DNA from: Clostridiales bacterium
GTDB taxonomy: Bacteria; Bacillota; Clostridia; Lachnospirales; WQUN01
Direction of reading: 5' to 3'
Assembly: GCA_031289625.1 (NCBI GenBank)
Contig: JAITPB010000118.1
Span: forward strand, 1-37,592
Length of the DNA stretch: 37,592 nucleotides
In this document: one piece after another, positions 17,263 through 25,408 of the stretch
How positions within the stretch are numbered: the stretch's first letter is position 1
How the letters are laid out: every line of letters begins with the position of its first letter
Notes under the pieces: model-generated
Seen by the model: only the letters and a program-made list of their open reading frames with translations
The model's database searches: none
Told to the model about the DNA's origin: nothing
Program-made: the position numbers and the translations under genes

Positions 17263-18138
17263 CTAAGCCCATCTGCGTTTTTCGATGGCGTTCACAGAGA
17301 AGTATAAAAACGCGATCGTAAACGTGATGTAGTAAACAATGTCTGCAATGTTAATGACGCCGTTGTTAAAGCTGTTGAAGCGATCCATAATGGAAAACCA
17401 TCGGATGACTTTGACAATAAGCCCGTCAAACACAGCAGGCCGCGCGACATACAGAGCCACGACCACAGCCAAGAGAATCAGCGGCAGAAGACTCGCGGCG
17501 TAGATATTTTTCGTGCTGTTATAGATGAGATAGGCCAGCAGCGCGAGCAGCGCCGCAATGAAAATAATAGAGGCTGTGGCGGACGCCGCCGGGCCAGAGG
17601 AAAGCCCGCTGGCGATCCAATCCATAATGTAGAAAACCAGCATCACGACAAATGTGCCGACAGCCGCGATAATTTGGTTGTCTGTCAGAACGGAAATGAA
17701 CACACCCACGGCGATAAAAGCCGCGATCAACAGAATATAGCCCAGATAGGCAGTGAGAACCGGTGCGAAAGACAGCGTTCCATACGGCGCGATCAGCAGC
17801 GGAAAAATGAAAGTGAGCGCCAGGCCGATGAGCGCCAGGATGAGCGCGGCCAAAAATTTCGCCGCGACAATACCGGCGACTGTCACCGGCGAGGTGAAAA
17901 TGAGCTGATCCGTTTTTTGCCGGGCCTCCTCCGCGAACAAGCGCATCGTCAGCACGGGCATGAGAATCAGCATAAAGATGGTGAAATAAGACATTACGTT
18001 GACAAACGCGGTAGATTGATTCAGCAAGTTGATCAGGCTGAAAATAATCCCTGTCAAGCCGACGAGAATAAACAAAAAGACATAGCCAATCCATGAGTTG
18101 AAATAATTTCTCAGCTCTTTCTTCAGTATCGCGGTCAT
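17263..18138 (-). CDS. ABC-2-type permease, GldF-like
   Basis: A 291-residue polytopic membrane protein with at least six hydrophobic segments (about 15-37, 47-69, 100-122, 130-152, 160-180, 190-210, and 215-290 region). ELRNYFNSWIGYVFL at the start and MRLFAEEARQKTDQLIFTSPVT (~66-87) are typical of ABC-2 permeases of the GldF/NosY group. Its ATG overlaps the ATPase stop by four bases, indicating translational coupling. It forms the membrane channel driven by the preceding ATPase; the substrate is not evident. Confidence 0.9.
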   Translation of the reverse strand: MTAILKKELRNYFNSWIGYVFLFILVGLTGIIFSLINLLNQSTAFVNVMSYFTIFMLILMPVLTMRLFAEEARQKTDQLIFTSPVTVAGIVAAKFLAALILALIGLALTFIFPLLIAPYGTLSFAPVLTAYLGYILLIAAFIAVGVFISVLTDNQIIAAVGTFVVMLVFYIMDWIASGLSSGPAASATASIIFIAALLALLAYLIYNSTKNIYAASLLPLILLAVVVALYVARPAVFDGLIVKVIRWFSIMDRFNSFNNGVINIADIVYYITFTIAFLYFSVNAIEKRRWA

Positions 18139-19085
18139 GATTCACGGCTCCCTTCACCGCTTGTGATTTGCAGGAAGATTTCTTCTAAGCTCAAGTCCAA
18201 CGATTTCATGGACAAAATGGGATAATTGTTCTTGGCCATGCAGGCAAAAATCGCTTCCCGGATATCCACATCCTCTTCGCCCGTCATAATGAGATCGATG
18301 GCGCCCGGTTCGTGGCTGCCATCCTCTTTGGCTGTTTTGATCAGGGGAAATTCCTCAATAGCGCTTAAAATCTTAGACGCCTCGCCTTTCACCCGCACTG
18401 CCATTTGGTGCCCGTGCGTCAAACCGCTGGACAGCTTTTCCGGGGTGTCGCTGGCGATGATTTTCCCTTTGCTGATGATCATCACGCGGTCGCAGACTGC
18501 GCTGACCTCGGAGAGAATGTGAGAACTCAAAATGATCGTGTGTTTCTTGCCCAGCTTCTTGACGAGATCCCGCATTTCAATGATCTGTTTCGGATCCAGG
18601 CCCACGGTAGGCTCATCCATGATGATGGCTTTGGGGTAGCCCATCATCGCCTGCGCCAGCCCCACGCGCTGCCGGTATCCTTTCGACAGATTTTTGATCA
18701 GCCTGCTGGATATGTCGGCGATTTTCACGCTCTCCTTGATGTCTTCTATCATTTGGGTGCGCTGGCCGGCTTTGACTTTTTTGATTTCGGCTACGAAGCG
18801 CAGATATTCATCCACCCTCATTTCACCGTAGACAGGCGGCATATCCGGCAGATACCCAATGTCTCGCTTGGCCTTCTCCGGCTCGGCCAGGATATCCGCG
18901 CCATTGATGATCACGTCGCCTTCCGTGGCGGAGATGTAACCGGTGACGATGTTCATCGTCGTGGTTTTCCCCGCGCCGTTCGGCCCTAAAAAACCTACGA
19001 TCTCCCCGTCCTCCGCCGTAAAGCTGATATTGTCAACCGCGCAGTGCTGGCCATACCGCTTCGTCAGATTTTTTACTTCGATCAA
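18135..19085 (-). CDS. ABC transporter ATP-binding protein, GldA-like
   Basis: A 316-residue ABC ATPase. It has Walker A GPNGAGKTT, signature LSKGYRQRVGLAQ, Walker B AIIMDEPTVGLDP, H-loop ILSSHIL and a C-terminal extension (~210-316) common in ABC-2 exporters. It powers the adjacent permease and sits on the cytoplasmic membrane face. The open frame begins with TTG at 19091, but GGAGG is then only two bases away; the TTG at 19085 has eight-base spacing and gives the usual beginning MIEVKNLTKRYG. It is the first gene of the four-gene operon. Confidence 0.92.
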   Translation of the reverse strand: MIEVKNLTKRYGQHCAVDNISFTAEDGEIVGFLGPNGAGKTTTMNIVTGYISATEGDVIINGADILAEPEKAKRDIGYLPDMPPVYGEMRVDEYLRFVAEIKKVKAGQRTQMIEDIKESVKIADISSRLIKNLSKGYRQRVGLAQAMMGYPKAIIMDEPTVGLDPKQIIEMRDLVKKLGKKHTIILSSHILSEVSAVCDRVMIISKGKIIASDTPEKLSSGLTHGHQMAVRVKGEASKILSAIEEFPLIKTAKEDGSHEPGAIDLIMTGEEDVDIREAIFACMAKNNYPILSMKSLDLSLEEIFLQITSGEGSRES

Positions 19086-19114
19086 ATGCAATCCCTCCGC
19101 TTTTAATTTGTCTC

Positions 19115-19143
19115 ATGATACCGTATGAAAGACGGGAGTTCAA
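19115..19143 (-). promoter_or_regulatory. Sigma-A-type promoter of the Gld-type ABC operon
   Basis: Minus-strand TTGAAC (19138-19143) and TATCAT (19115-19120) are 17 bases apart. It lies between the csrA terminator and the ATPase start. Confidence 0.65.
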
Positions 19144-19195
19144 GTAATAATTGTAAATAAAGGCAAAAAAGAAGGGCAAAAAAACAAAGGCAAAA

Positions 19196-19238
19196 TAAAA
19201 CGGCTTTTACAAGATCCGCAGTGTCCTTGTAAAAGCCG
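19196..19238 (-). terminator. Intrinsic terminator after csrA
   Basis: A 13-bp perfect stem, CGGCTTTTACAAG (19201-19213) with CTTGTAAAAGCCG (19226-19238). On the minus strand it is followed by TTTTATTTTG. It ends the flgL-fliW-csrA transcript. Confidence 0.9.
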
Positions 19239-19243
19239 GAATA

Positions 19244-19471
19244 TTATGCGTCAGTTCTCGTAAAATTTTTCCAGGTATCGACGTTAAGATGCCGGGTAGC
19301 CTCCAGATTTTCCATTTGGATCTGCTCAAAAATTTCTTTACGATAAACCGGAATGTTTCTGGCGGCGATGACGCCGATACGCGCCTGTTCACCTTGAACG
19401 CCGAGCAAAACCACTTCGATGTTGCTGTTGATAATAATGGATTCGCCGGTTTTACGCGTTAAGGTCAGCAC
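19244..19471 (-). CDS. csrA: Carbon storage / flagellin translation regulator CsrA
   Basis: A 75-residue RNA-binding post-transcriptional regulator. LTLTRKTGESI at the start, GVQGEQARIGVIA in the middle and IPVYRKEIFEQIQ with the RNA-contacting Arg are diagnostic. In Bacillota CsrA blocks flagellin mRNA translation and is titrated by FliW. The start is a GTG placed directly after the fliW TAA, a tight coupling. The C-terminus (~58-75) is extended relative to the shortest homologues. No flagellin gene lies in the window. Confidence 0.95.
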   Translation of the reverse strand: MLTLTRKTGESIIINSNIEVVLLGVQGEQARIGVIAARNIPVYRKEIFEQIQMENLEATRHLNVDTWKNFTRTDA

Positions 19472-19936
19472 TTAACGGGAAATGGCCTCTTGCGTATGAA
19501 TTCTCTGCACATGATCATACAGACGGTACTTCATATCATAGTTGTCGTTGTCCAGTATGACCTGTTTACCCTTCTTCGTGCTGGGGTTGATGACGATAGG
19601 CGCCCGCAGGTTCGCGCGCATTTGCCTGATGTCGTCGGGTATGACCACCACATTATAGATCAGCAGATTATTCTCGTCCAGTTCGCCGAGGCTCGCCACT
19701 TCGTCCGATTTCACCAGAGGATTATATTCGGGCATGACGTTGTAGATATTAATCAAGGCAAAAGCAAGATTTCCATCTTCAACGGACTGGAGCCAGCAAA
19801 AGGTATCTTCACGCTGATTTTCCAGCAGAACCACAAATTTCTTGCTGTCGGGAAAACCAGGCAGCCCCTCGTCAAAGTGAATGCAGAGAGAGGAATCATA
19901 GTCAATTTCACCAAAATGTTTTGTTTTCAATCTCAT
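19472..19936 (-). CDS. fliW: Flagellar assembly factor FliW
   Basis: A 154-residue FliW protein, a normal length. FGEIDYDSSLCIHFDEGLPGF near the N-terminus and IPDDIRQMRANLRAPIVIN near 100-120 are family signatures. FliW binds CsrA allosterically and also binds flagellin, coupling flagellin translation to export. AGGAGG lies six bases before the ATG. It is 18 bases downstream of flgL and immediately upstream of csrA, the usual order in Bacillota. Confidence 0.95.
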   Translation of the reverse strand: MRLKTKHFGEIDYDSSLCIHFDEGLPGFPDSKKFVVLLENQREDTFCWLQSVEDGNLAFALINIYNVMPEYNPLVKSDEVASLGELDENNLLIYNVVVIPDDIRQMRANLRAPIVINPSTKKGKQVILDNDNYDMKYRLYDHVQRIHTQEAISR

Positions 19937-19954
19937 AAGTAACCTCCTAATTTG

Positions 19955-21361
19955 TTATATAAAATTAGACAGCGTCATCTGGATGATGCTGGCGCCGGCT
20001 TTCAAAGACGCTTGATAGACCGCTTCCGCGTTGGATTTTCGCATCATGGCCTCCATCATGTCCACGTCCTCGTTGTCGGACATCAGCTTTGTGTACCCGC
20101 CTTCATCCTGCTCCAGCCGGGATTGAATCAGATCCAGACGATTCATGCGCGCGCCTAGATCTGTTTGCTCTTTTGAGATATTGGCGATGTATCTGTCGCA
20201 CATCTCAAGCATGTTGTTGAAGCGATCATGCAGCACTGCGGCGAGCTGTCCTTTTTCAGCGGTGATCTGCCGGTTTACCGCCGCGTTCAGCTGATCACCC
20301 GTGAGATTGTAAGGATCACTCGAATACTTCTCACTCAGCCGCCGTTCATTGGAAATGGAAATCTCTTCTAAAAATCGGCAGAGGCGGTTGAGATCGGCGA
20401 ACATTTTATCCGTATATACGTTTTTGGCCAGCGAATTGATGTAGACATCTGTATTGACGGAAAATTCATAGGCGATATCCTGTACGGACATATCGTATGG
20501 CAACGCGCTGTCTAAATCCTTGCAGGGAAAATATACGATGGGGTTCAGTTCGCCATCCGCAAATCCTGCTTTCACATACTTGATGTCCAGCTGGGACGGA
20601 AAATCCGCGATGTCAGCGTCGCTTACAATCAATTCTCCGGTTTCTTGAATGTAAACCAGCTTGCCCGACGGTATCGACGCGGAATCATACGGATTAGGAT
20701 CCAGCGCGCTGGCCGTTATTACCTCAAAGCTGCTGTCGGTTGGCGTCAGGCTTGTGGCGTAAGAGTACGACAGTTTCATCATGTTGGAATGATAGACCAG
20801 AGGTTCATCTGTGCCGCTTGGCGAACTGACCGACAATTTTTGGTACGATTGTGTTTTTTCAATATCATTCACGGTAAAAGACTGCGTGATCTCATAGCGT
20901 TTGTCGTCCACGGCTTGGCTGAACACAGGCGGTTCATTCGTCCGAAAACCGGAGAAGACATAGCGGCCCGCGTAAGTAACATTCATTTCAGAGCCAAGCT
21001 GCCTTGTCATCTGCCGAATCTGCGCCGCGATCGCCTGCCGGTCCGTAGTCTCCAGAATGCCGTTGGCCGCTTCCACACACCGGTCTTTTATGGTTTTCAT
21101 GATATCAACGACATTATTATACGCGCCTTCTGTGACATCCATCCATGCCATTCCTTGGGAGACATTCTGCTGATATTGCTCTGTTTCGGAGACATTCGAG
21201 CGGAATTTCAAGGCTCTCGCCGCAGTAATCGGGTCGTCGGACGGGACTTGAATTTTTTTCGCCGTTGAAATTTGCGTATACAGCTTATCAATCTGGCCCA
21301 CATTCCGGTTGATATTCAGAAGCATCGTATTGGTCAGCATCATATTTGTGACGCGCACCAT
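19955..21361 (-). CDS. flgL: Flagellar hook-associated protein 3 (HAP3)
   Basis: A 468-residue hook-filament junction protein, longer than the common ~300 residues. The flagellin-like N-terminus VTNMMLTNTMLLNINRN..QISTAKKIQVPSDDPITAARAL and the C-terminus NAEAVYQASLKAGASIIQMTLSNFI form the conserved coiled-coil ends used in filament assembly. The extra length lies in the surface-exposed middle (about 160-340). AAAGGGG precedes the ATG. A -10-like TATAAT is at 21391-21396 (minus) with a poor -35 box, between it and the tatD terminator. The usual neighbours flgK, flgN and flgM are not in the window. Confidence 0.93.
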   Translation of the reverse strand: MVRVTNMMLTNTMLLNINRNVGQIDKLYTQISTAKKIQVPSDDPITAARALKFRSNVSETEQYQQNVSQGMAWMDVTEGAYNNVVDIMKTIKDRCVEAANGILETTDRQAIAAQIRQMTRQLGSEMNVTYAGRYVFSGFRTNEPPVFSQAVDDKRYEITQSFTVNDIEKTQSYQKLSVSSPSGTDEPLVYHSNMMKLSYSYATSLTPTDSSFEVITASALDPNPYDSASIPSGKLVYIQETGELIVSDADIADFPSQLDIKYVKAGFADGELNPIVYFPCKDLDSALPYDMSVQDIAYEFSVNTDVYINSLAKNVYTDKMFADLNRLCRFLEEISISNERRLSEKYSSDPYNLTGDQLNAAVNRQITAEKGQLAAVLHDRFNNMLEMCDRYIANISKEQTDLGARMNRLDLIQSRLEQDEGGYTKLMSDNEDVDMMEAMMRKSNAEAVYQASLKAGASIIQMTLSNFI

Positions 21362-21427
21362 AAACCACCCCTTTAATCGCCGATGCTTTTATTATAGCCC
21401 GCCGCCGGGAAAATCATCCGCTGAAAT

Positions 21428-21449
21428 AAAAAAAGCCGCGATTGCGGCT
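21428..21449 (-). terminator. Intrinsic terminator after tatD
   Basis: AGCCGC (21434-21439) pairs with GCGGCT (21444-21449) around a four-base loop. On the minus strand it is followed by seven T residues. It separates metG-tatD from flgL. Confidence 0.9.
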
Positions 21450-21475
21450 GCGGCGCGCCTGTTATGAAATGGATC

Positions 21476-22240
21476 TCACAGCGGCACGCCGAACAATTTT
21501 GAAGCGTTCGCGGCGGTCGCGCTGGCGATGGCTTCCGGCGTGGTTTTTTTGAGTTCGGCGATCTTCGCGGCGATATGTGTGAGATAGCGCGAGTCATTGC
21601 GCTGCTTGCGGAAGGGAGCCGGCGTCAGATACGGGCAGTCCGTCTCCAGCAGCAGCGCGTCCAACGGCGCGGCTTCCACCACTTCTTTGAGCGTTTTGCT
21701 GTTTTCAAATGTGACGACGCCGCCAATGCCCAAAGCAAAACCCATTTTGATATAGTCCAGCGCCATGGGAACGCCGCCGGAATAGCAATGAATCACGCCT
21801 CTGCGCAAACCGCTTTGCGCGATCATTTCAAACGTTTCAGCGGCGGCTTCCCGGGAATGGATAATGACAGGCAGACCGGTTTTCCCCGCCAGTTCCATCT
21901 GCCGCTTGAACCAAAGCCGCTGCGTATCTCTGGGCGAATGATCGTAATGAAAATCCAACCCGATTTCGCCCAGCGCGACGGCCTTCGGGCACGCGCAGTA
22001 ACCTTCCAGCAGCGCAAAATTTTCTTCGTCTAGGGAACTGGCCTCATGCGGATGTACGCCCACCGCCGCATAGATAAAATCAAATCGCTCCGAAAGTTTT
22101 ATAGCGGCGAGCGAAGAGCGTATATCCGTCCCTACATTGATCACGCGCGTCACTTGAGACGCCGGCAGGGAGGCCAGCAGTTCCTCCCTGTCTTGATCAT
22201 AGCGCGCGTCGTCATAATGTGCGTGTGATTCAAAAAACAT
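21476..22240 (-). CDS. tatD: TatD-family metal-dependent DNase
   Basis: A 254-residue TatD hydrolase with a TIM-barrel metal centre. The motifs appear in order: ESHAHYDD (HxH at 5-7), GVHPHE, GEIGLDFHYD (catalytic Glu), IHSREA, HCYSGG and ETDCPYLTP. TatD proteins act as Mg-dependent 3'-5' exonucleases in the cytoplasm. The ATG overlaps the metG TGA by one base (TGATG), so translation is coupled. The metG-tatD order is widely conserved in Bacillota. Confidence 0.95.
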   Translation of the reverse strand: MFFESHAHYDDARYDQDREELLASLPASQVTRVINVGTDIRSSLAAIKLSERFDFIYAAVGVHPHEASSLDEENFALLEGYCACPKAVALGEIGLDFHYDHSPRDTQRLWFKRQMELAGKTGLPVIIHSREAAAETFEMIAQSGLRRGVIHCYSGGVPMALDYIKMGFALGIGGVVTFENSKTLKEVVEAAPLDALLLETDCPYLTPAPFRKQRNDSRYLTHIAAKIAELKKTTPEAIASATAANASKLFGVPL

Positions 22241-24264
22241 CAGCGCACCTCCGATCCGTGCGCAATGCTGCCGTCCACCGTCGCCAGGCTCAAGTTTCCT
22301 TCCCCGTCGGACGCCGCCAGCAGCATTCCCTCCGATACTTCCCCGCGGATTTTGGCCGGCTGCAAATTACTGACCACCAGCACGCGTCTGCCCACCATAT
22401 CTTCCGGCGCGTACCACTGCGCGATACCAGAGACAATCCGCCGCAGATCCTCTCCGACTTGGATTTGAGATTTTAAGAGTTTATCTGAACCCGGCACGCG
22501 TTCACACTGCATAATCAAACCGACTTTGAGCTTTACTTTCGCAAAATCCTGTATGGAAATAACGCCGTCAGGCGCGGGCTGGCCCGCAGGCTGGCCTGGT
22601 ACGAGCTGGCTCGCGGATTTCTCCCGCAATACTTTGAAAGCTTCTTCCGGCGATATCTGCTGAAATTTTCCAACGGACGGCGCGTTTGGGTCCGCCTGAT
22701 TCAGGCCGTTCAACACCGCCAATTCCTTTGGCACGTCGAGGCGCGGGAAAATGATTTCCCCTTTGACGATGGAAATGTCTTCGGGCAGCAGGCCGAACGT
22801 CTTCGCGCTTTCCCAGGCGGTCAAAGCCGGATCGGAGAAGTTGAGCTGCTCCTGGATACGCTGAGGCGTTTCCGGCATGAAAGGGCTGACCAGTACGCTG
22901 ATGATCCGCAGGGATTCCGACATGGCATAGAGTACGCCAGCCAGCTCCGGTTTTTTGGCCGGATCTTTCGCCAACACCCAAGGCGACGTCTCATCCGCGA
23001 ATTTATTCACGCGCCGGATCAAAGTCCAAATCTCCGCCAACGCCTCGCTAAAGTGAAAACTGTCCAGCGCTTCCTCTGTTTTGAGAACGGTTTGCACAGC
23101 CAGAGCGGCAATTTCCGCTTCACGGCTGTCTTGCACCCGCCGGATTTCTATTTTGCCGCCGAAATATTTGTCAATCATACCAACCGTCCGGGAGAGCAGA
23201 TTGCCCAAGTCATTGGCCAAATCCGCGTTGATGCGTTTGAGCAGCGCCTCGTCGCTGTACCCGCAGTCATTTCCATAGCTCATTTCCCGCAGCAGAAAAT
23301 ACCGGATGGCGTCCGTGCCATAGCGTTCCAGCAGAACCTTAGGATTCGCCGCGTTGCCTTTGGACTTGGACATTTTTTCGCCTTCCAGCGTAAGCCATCC
23401 ATGACCATGCACATGTTTCGGCAGAGGCTCGTTCAGCGCCATCAGCAAAGCGGGCCAAATGATAACGTGAAAGCGTACAATCTCTTTCGCCATCATATGG
23501 ACGTCCGCAGGCCAATATTTGCGGTATTCCCGATCATCGTCCGAAAGATAGCCCAGCGCGGAAATATAGTTGACCAAAGCATCCATCCAGACGTATACGA
23601 CATGGCCTGGATCAAAATCCACAGGCACGCCCCATTTGCACGCTGTCCTGGAAACGCAGAGATCCTCCAGGCCTGGTTTGATAAAGTTGTTGATCATTTC
23701 ATTCCGCCGGGACTGCGGCGTGATAAAATCGGGATGCGCTTGCAGATGTTCCGCGATTCGGTCTTGATACTTCGACAGGCGGAAAAAATAACTTTCCTCT
23801 TGGATTTTTTCCACGCTCCGGCCGCAGTCCGGACATTTTCCCTCTTTGAGCTGCCGCTCCAGAAAAAATGTCTCACAGGGCGTACAGTACCAGCCCTCAT
23901 AGACGCTCTTATAGATATCGTCCTGCTCATAGAGTTTTTTAAAGATTTGCTGAACAGCGCGCTCATGCAGTTCGTCCGTCGTCCGGATGAATATATCCAC
24001 CTCTATGCGCATGGCCTTCCATAGTTCTTTGATCCAGTCCGCAATATTGTCCACATACTCTTGGGGGGTAACGCCTTTTTTTTGGGCGGCGCGCTCAATT
24101 TTCTGTCCATGTTCATCTGTGCCCGTCAGAAACCGCACATCATACCCTCTGAGCCTTTTGTAACGGGCCATTGCGTCAGACGCCACCGTGGTATACGTCT
24201 GCCCGATGTGAAGCTTGTCGTTGGAAAAATAGATCGGCGTGGTGATGTAAAAGGTCTTATCCAT
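22240..24264 (-). CDS. metG: Methionyl-tRNA synthetase with C-terminal tRNA-binding domain
   Basis: A 674-residue class I aminoacyl-tRNA synthetase charging tRNA-Met. The HIGH-type motif HIGQ is at 19-22, the zinc knuckle pair is CTPCETFF...CPDCGRS at ~127-150, and KMSKS is near 300. A dimerising OB-fold EMAPII-like domain occupies ~566-674. The linker at 556-565 reads PGQPAGQPAP and is coded by 12-base periodic DNA similar to array A. GAGGAGG lies close before the ATG. A -10 TATAAT is at 24297-24302 (minus) with a weak -35 box. The leader is too short for a T-box. Confidence 0.95.
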   Translation of the reverse strand: MDKTFYITTPIYFSNDKLHIGQTYTTVASDAMARYKRLRGYDVRFLTGTDEHGQKIERAAQKKGVTPQEYVDNIADWIKELWKAMRIEVDIFIRTTDELHERAVQQIFKKLYEQDDIYKSVYEGWYCTPCETFFLERQLKEGKCPDCGRSVEKIQEESYFFRLSKYQDRIAEHLQAHPDFITPQSRRNEMINNFIKPGLEDLCVSRTACKWGVPVDFDPGHVVYVWMDALVNYISALGYLSDDDREYRKYWPADVHMMAKEIVRFHVIIWPALLMALNEPLPKHVHGHGWLTLEGEKMSKSKGNAANPKVLLERYGTDAIRYFLLREMSYGNDCGYSDEALLKRINADLANDLGNLLSRTVGMIDKYFGGKIEIRRVQDSREAEIAALAVQTVLKTEEALDSFHFSEALAEIWTLIRRVNKFADETSPWVLAKDPAKKPELAGVLYAMSESLRIISVLVSPFMPETPQRIQEQLNFSDPALTAWESAKTFGLLPEDISIVKGEIIFPRLDVPKELAVLNGLNQADPNAPSVGKFQQISPEEAFKVLREKSASQLVPGQPAGQPAPDGVISIQDFAKVKLKVGLIMQCERVPGSDKLLKSQIQVGEDLRRIVSGIAQWYAPEDMVGRRVLVVSNLQPAKIRGEVSEGMLLAASDGEGNLSLATVDGSIAHGSEVR

Positions 24265-24452
24265 ATGTCCTCCTCGGCGCTGGTCGTGATTTTAGTATTA
24301 TAAACGAAATTTTATCGTTTTAAAAGAGTGAAATCAGCAAATGGGCAGGAGAGGGTTGGAATAAAAATCCAAAAAATGTCTATACTGATAATACGGATAA
24401 TCAGGATAAACTACCAGAATTTTTCTATGCTGTACTTAAGGAGGAAACGACA

Positions 24453-24731
24453 TTGTCAGTCATTGCCGTCAAAGACAATCCGCGCCCATTGCGAAGGCCG
24501 GCGCTCAAAGTTAGGGCGAATGCCATACACGCCAAGCTGGCCGCGGAAGAAAAAGAAATTATCGCCGCGCTGGAAGACTTGAAAAAAGAGCTCCAGGATG
24601 TTTACAATCGTCTAAACAACACGACTCATCCGGAACTCATTGATGGATGCATATATGAGATAAAAGCGATGCACGCGCGGTATAAATTTTATTTGGATCG
24701 GTGCAAGGAGCGCGGCATACACATGTTTTAG
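24453..24731 (+). CDS. yaaL: DUF2508 (YaaL-like) protein
   Basis: A 92-residue cytoplasmic protein matching the YaaL/DUF2508 pattern: LEDLKKELQDVYNRLNNTTHPELIDGCIYEI followed by ARYKFYLDRCKERG. It has no known biochemical function; in Bacillus the gene sits directly upstream of bofA, as here. The start is TTG at 24453 with AAGGAGG eight bases upstream. The bofA gene starts 10 bases after the stop, so they are an operon. Confidence 0.8.
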   Translation: MSVIAVKDNPRPLRRPALKVRANAIHAKLAAEEKEIIAALEDLKKELQDVYNRLNNTTHPELIDGCIYEIKAMHARYKFYLDRCKERGIHMF

Positions 24732-24741
24732 GAGGGAAAAT

Positions 24742-25011
24742 ATGGAGTCGTCACAATGGATCGGCTGGATGATCGCGGCCTGTGCCGCGTTTGTTTTATT
24801 TCTTTTCTTTTATAAAGCGCTGTTCAAGCTGCTCAAATTTGTTCTGCGGGGCGCGTTCGGCCTTTTGGGTTTTATGCTCTGCAACACTGCGCTGGCCGCT
24901 ATGGGTTTCCCGGTCATGGTCGGGGTCAATGCGCTGACTTTCGCGTTTGTGGCTGTTTTGGGCATCCCCGGTTTCATCTCGCTGTACGCGGTGCAATGGG
25001 CGCTGCGGTAA
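24742..25011 (+). CDS. bofA: BofA-family inhibitor of pro-sigma-K processing
   Basis: An 89-residue membrane protein with two or three hydrophobic segments (~8-25, ~35-60, ~62-85). GFPVMVGVNALTFAFVAVLGIPGFISLYAVQ at the C-terminus is the BofA signature with its Asn and Gly/Pro loop. BofA sits in the outer forespore membrane and holds the SpoIVFB protease inactive with SpoIVFA until engulfment signalling. AGGAGG is six bases before the ATG. It is convergent with the operon that encodes SpoIVFB. Confidence 0.85.
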   Translation: MESSQWIGWMIAACAAFVLFLFFYKALFKLLKFVLRGAFGLLGFMLCNTALAAMGFPVMVGVNALTFAFVAVLGIPGFISLYAVQWALR

Positions 25012-25015
25012 ACTG

Positions 25016-25408
25016 TCAGCCGTCGTCTTCATCTGGAAGCGCTGAGGAAATTTTATCATTCCTCAGCGCTTGTACGCTTTTGATCAGAGAGATCAAAAAG
25101 TCCAATTCAGCGTCGTTGAAACCGGCGATCAGGCTGGAGATTTTCGCGCGCTTCCCATGGCTCTCCGTTTCAGGGCCGACCGCCTCTTCGGAAGGCGGCT
25201 TGAGTATGCCGTCAATGGGTTTTTCAAATATTTCAGAAAGCTTATATAAAGTATACGCGGTAGCGCCTCTGCGCCCGCGCTCAATCAATCCCACAAACCC
25301 TGCCGTCAGTTCTAACAAGTCGGCCAGTTCTTCAATGGACAAATTTCTGGCGAGCCTTTCGTTACGGATATTTTCTCCCATCATTTGCCTTAGCGTTTCT
25401 TTTGTCAT
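25016..25408 (-). CDS. Xre-family helix-turn-helix regulator
   Basis: A 130-residue DNA-binding protein. The HTH lies at residues ~10-65 (IRNERLARNLSIEELADLLELTAGFVGLIERGRRG), as in SinR/Cro-type repressors. An acidic C-terminal region contains the helix FNDAELDFLISLIKSVQAL. It starts with TAATG overlap to the upstream unknown gene, so it is translated with the SpoIVFB operon. Target genes are not evident. It is four bases from the convergent bofA stop. Confidence 0.85.
   Translation of the reverse strand: MTKETLRQMMGENIRNERLARNLSIEELADLLELTAGFVGLIERGRRGATAYTLYKLSEIFEKPIDGILKPPSEEAVGPETESHGKRAKISSLIAGFNDAELDFLISLIKSVQALRNDKISSALPDEDDG

Noticed and set aside
24265..24452. T-box riboswitch for metG
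   Set aside because: The promoter-like -10 lies only ~33 bases before the start codon and no specifier-loop or T-box sequence is visible.
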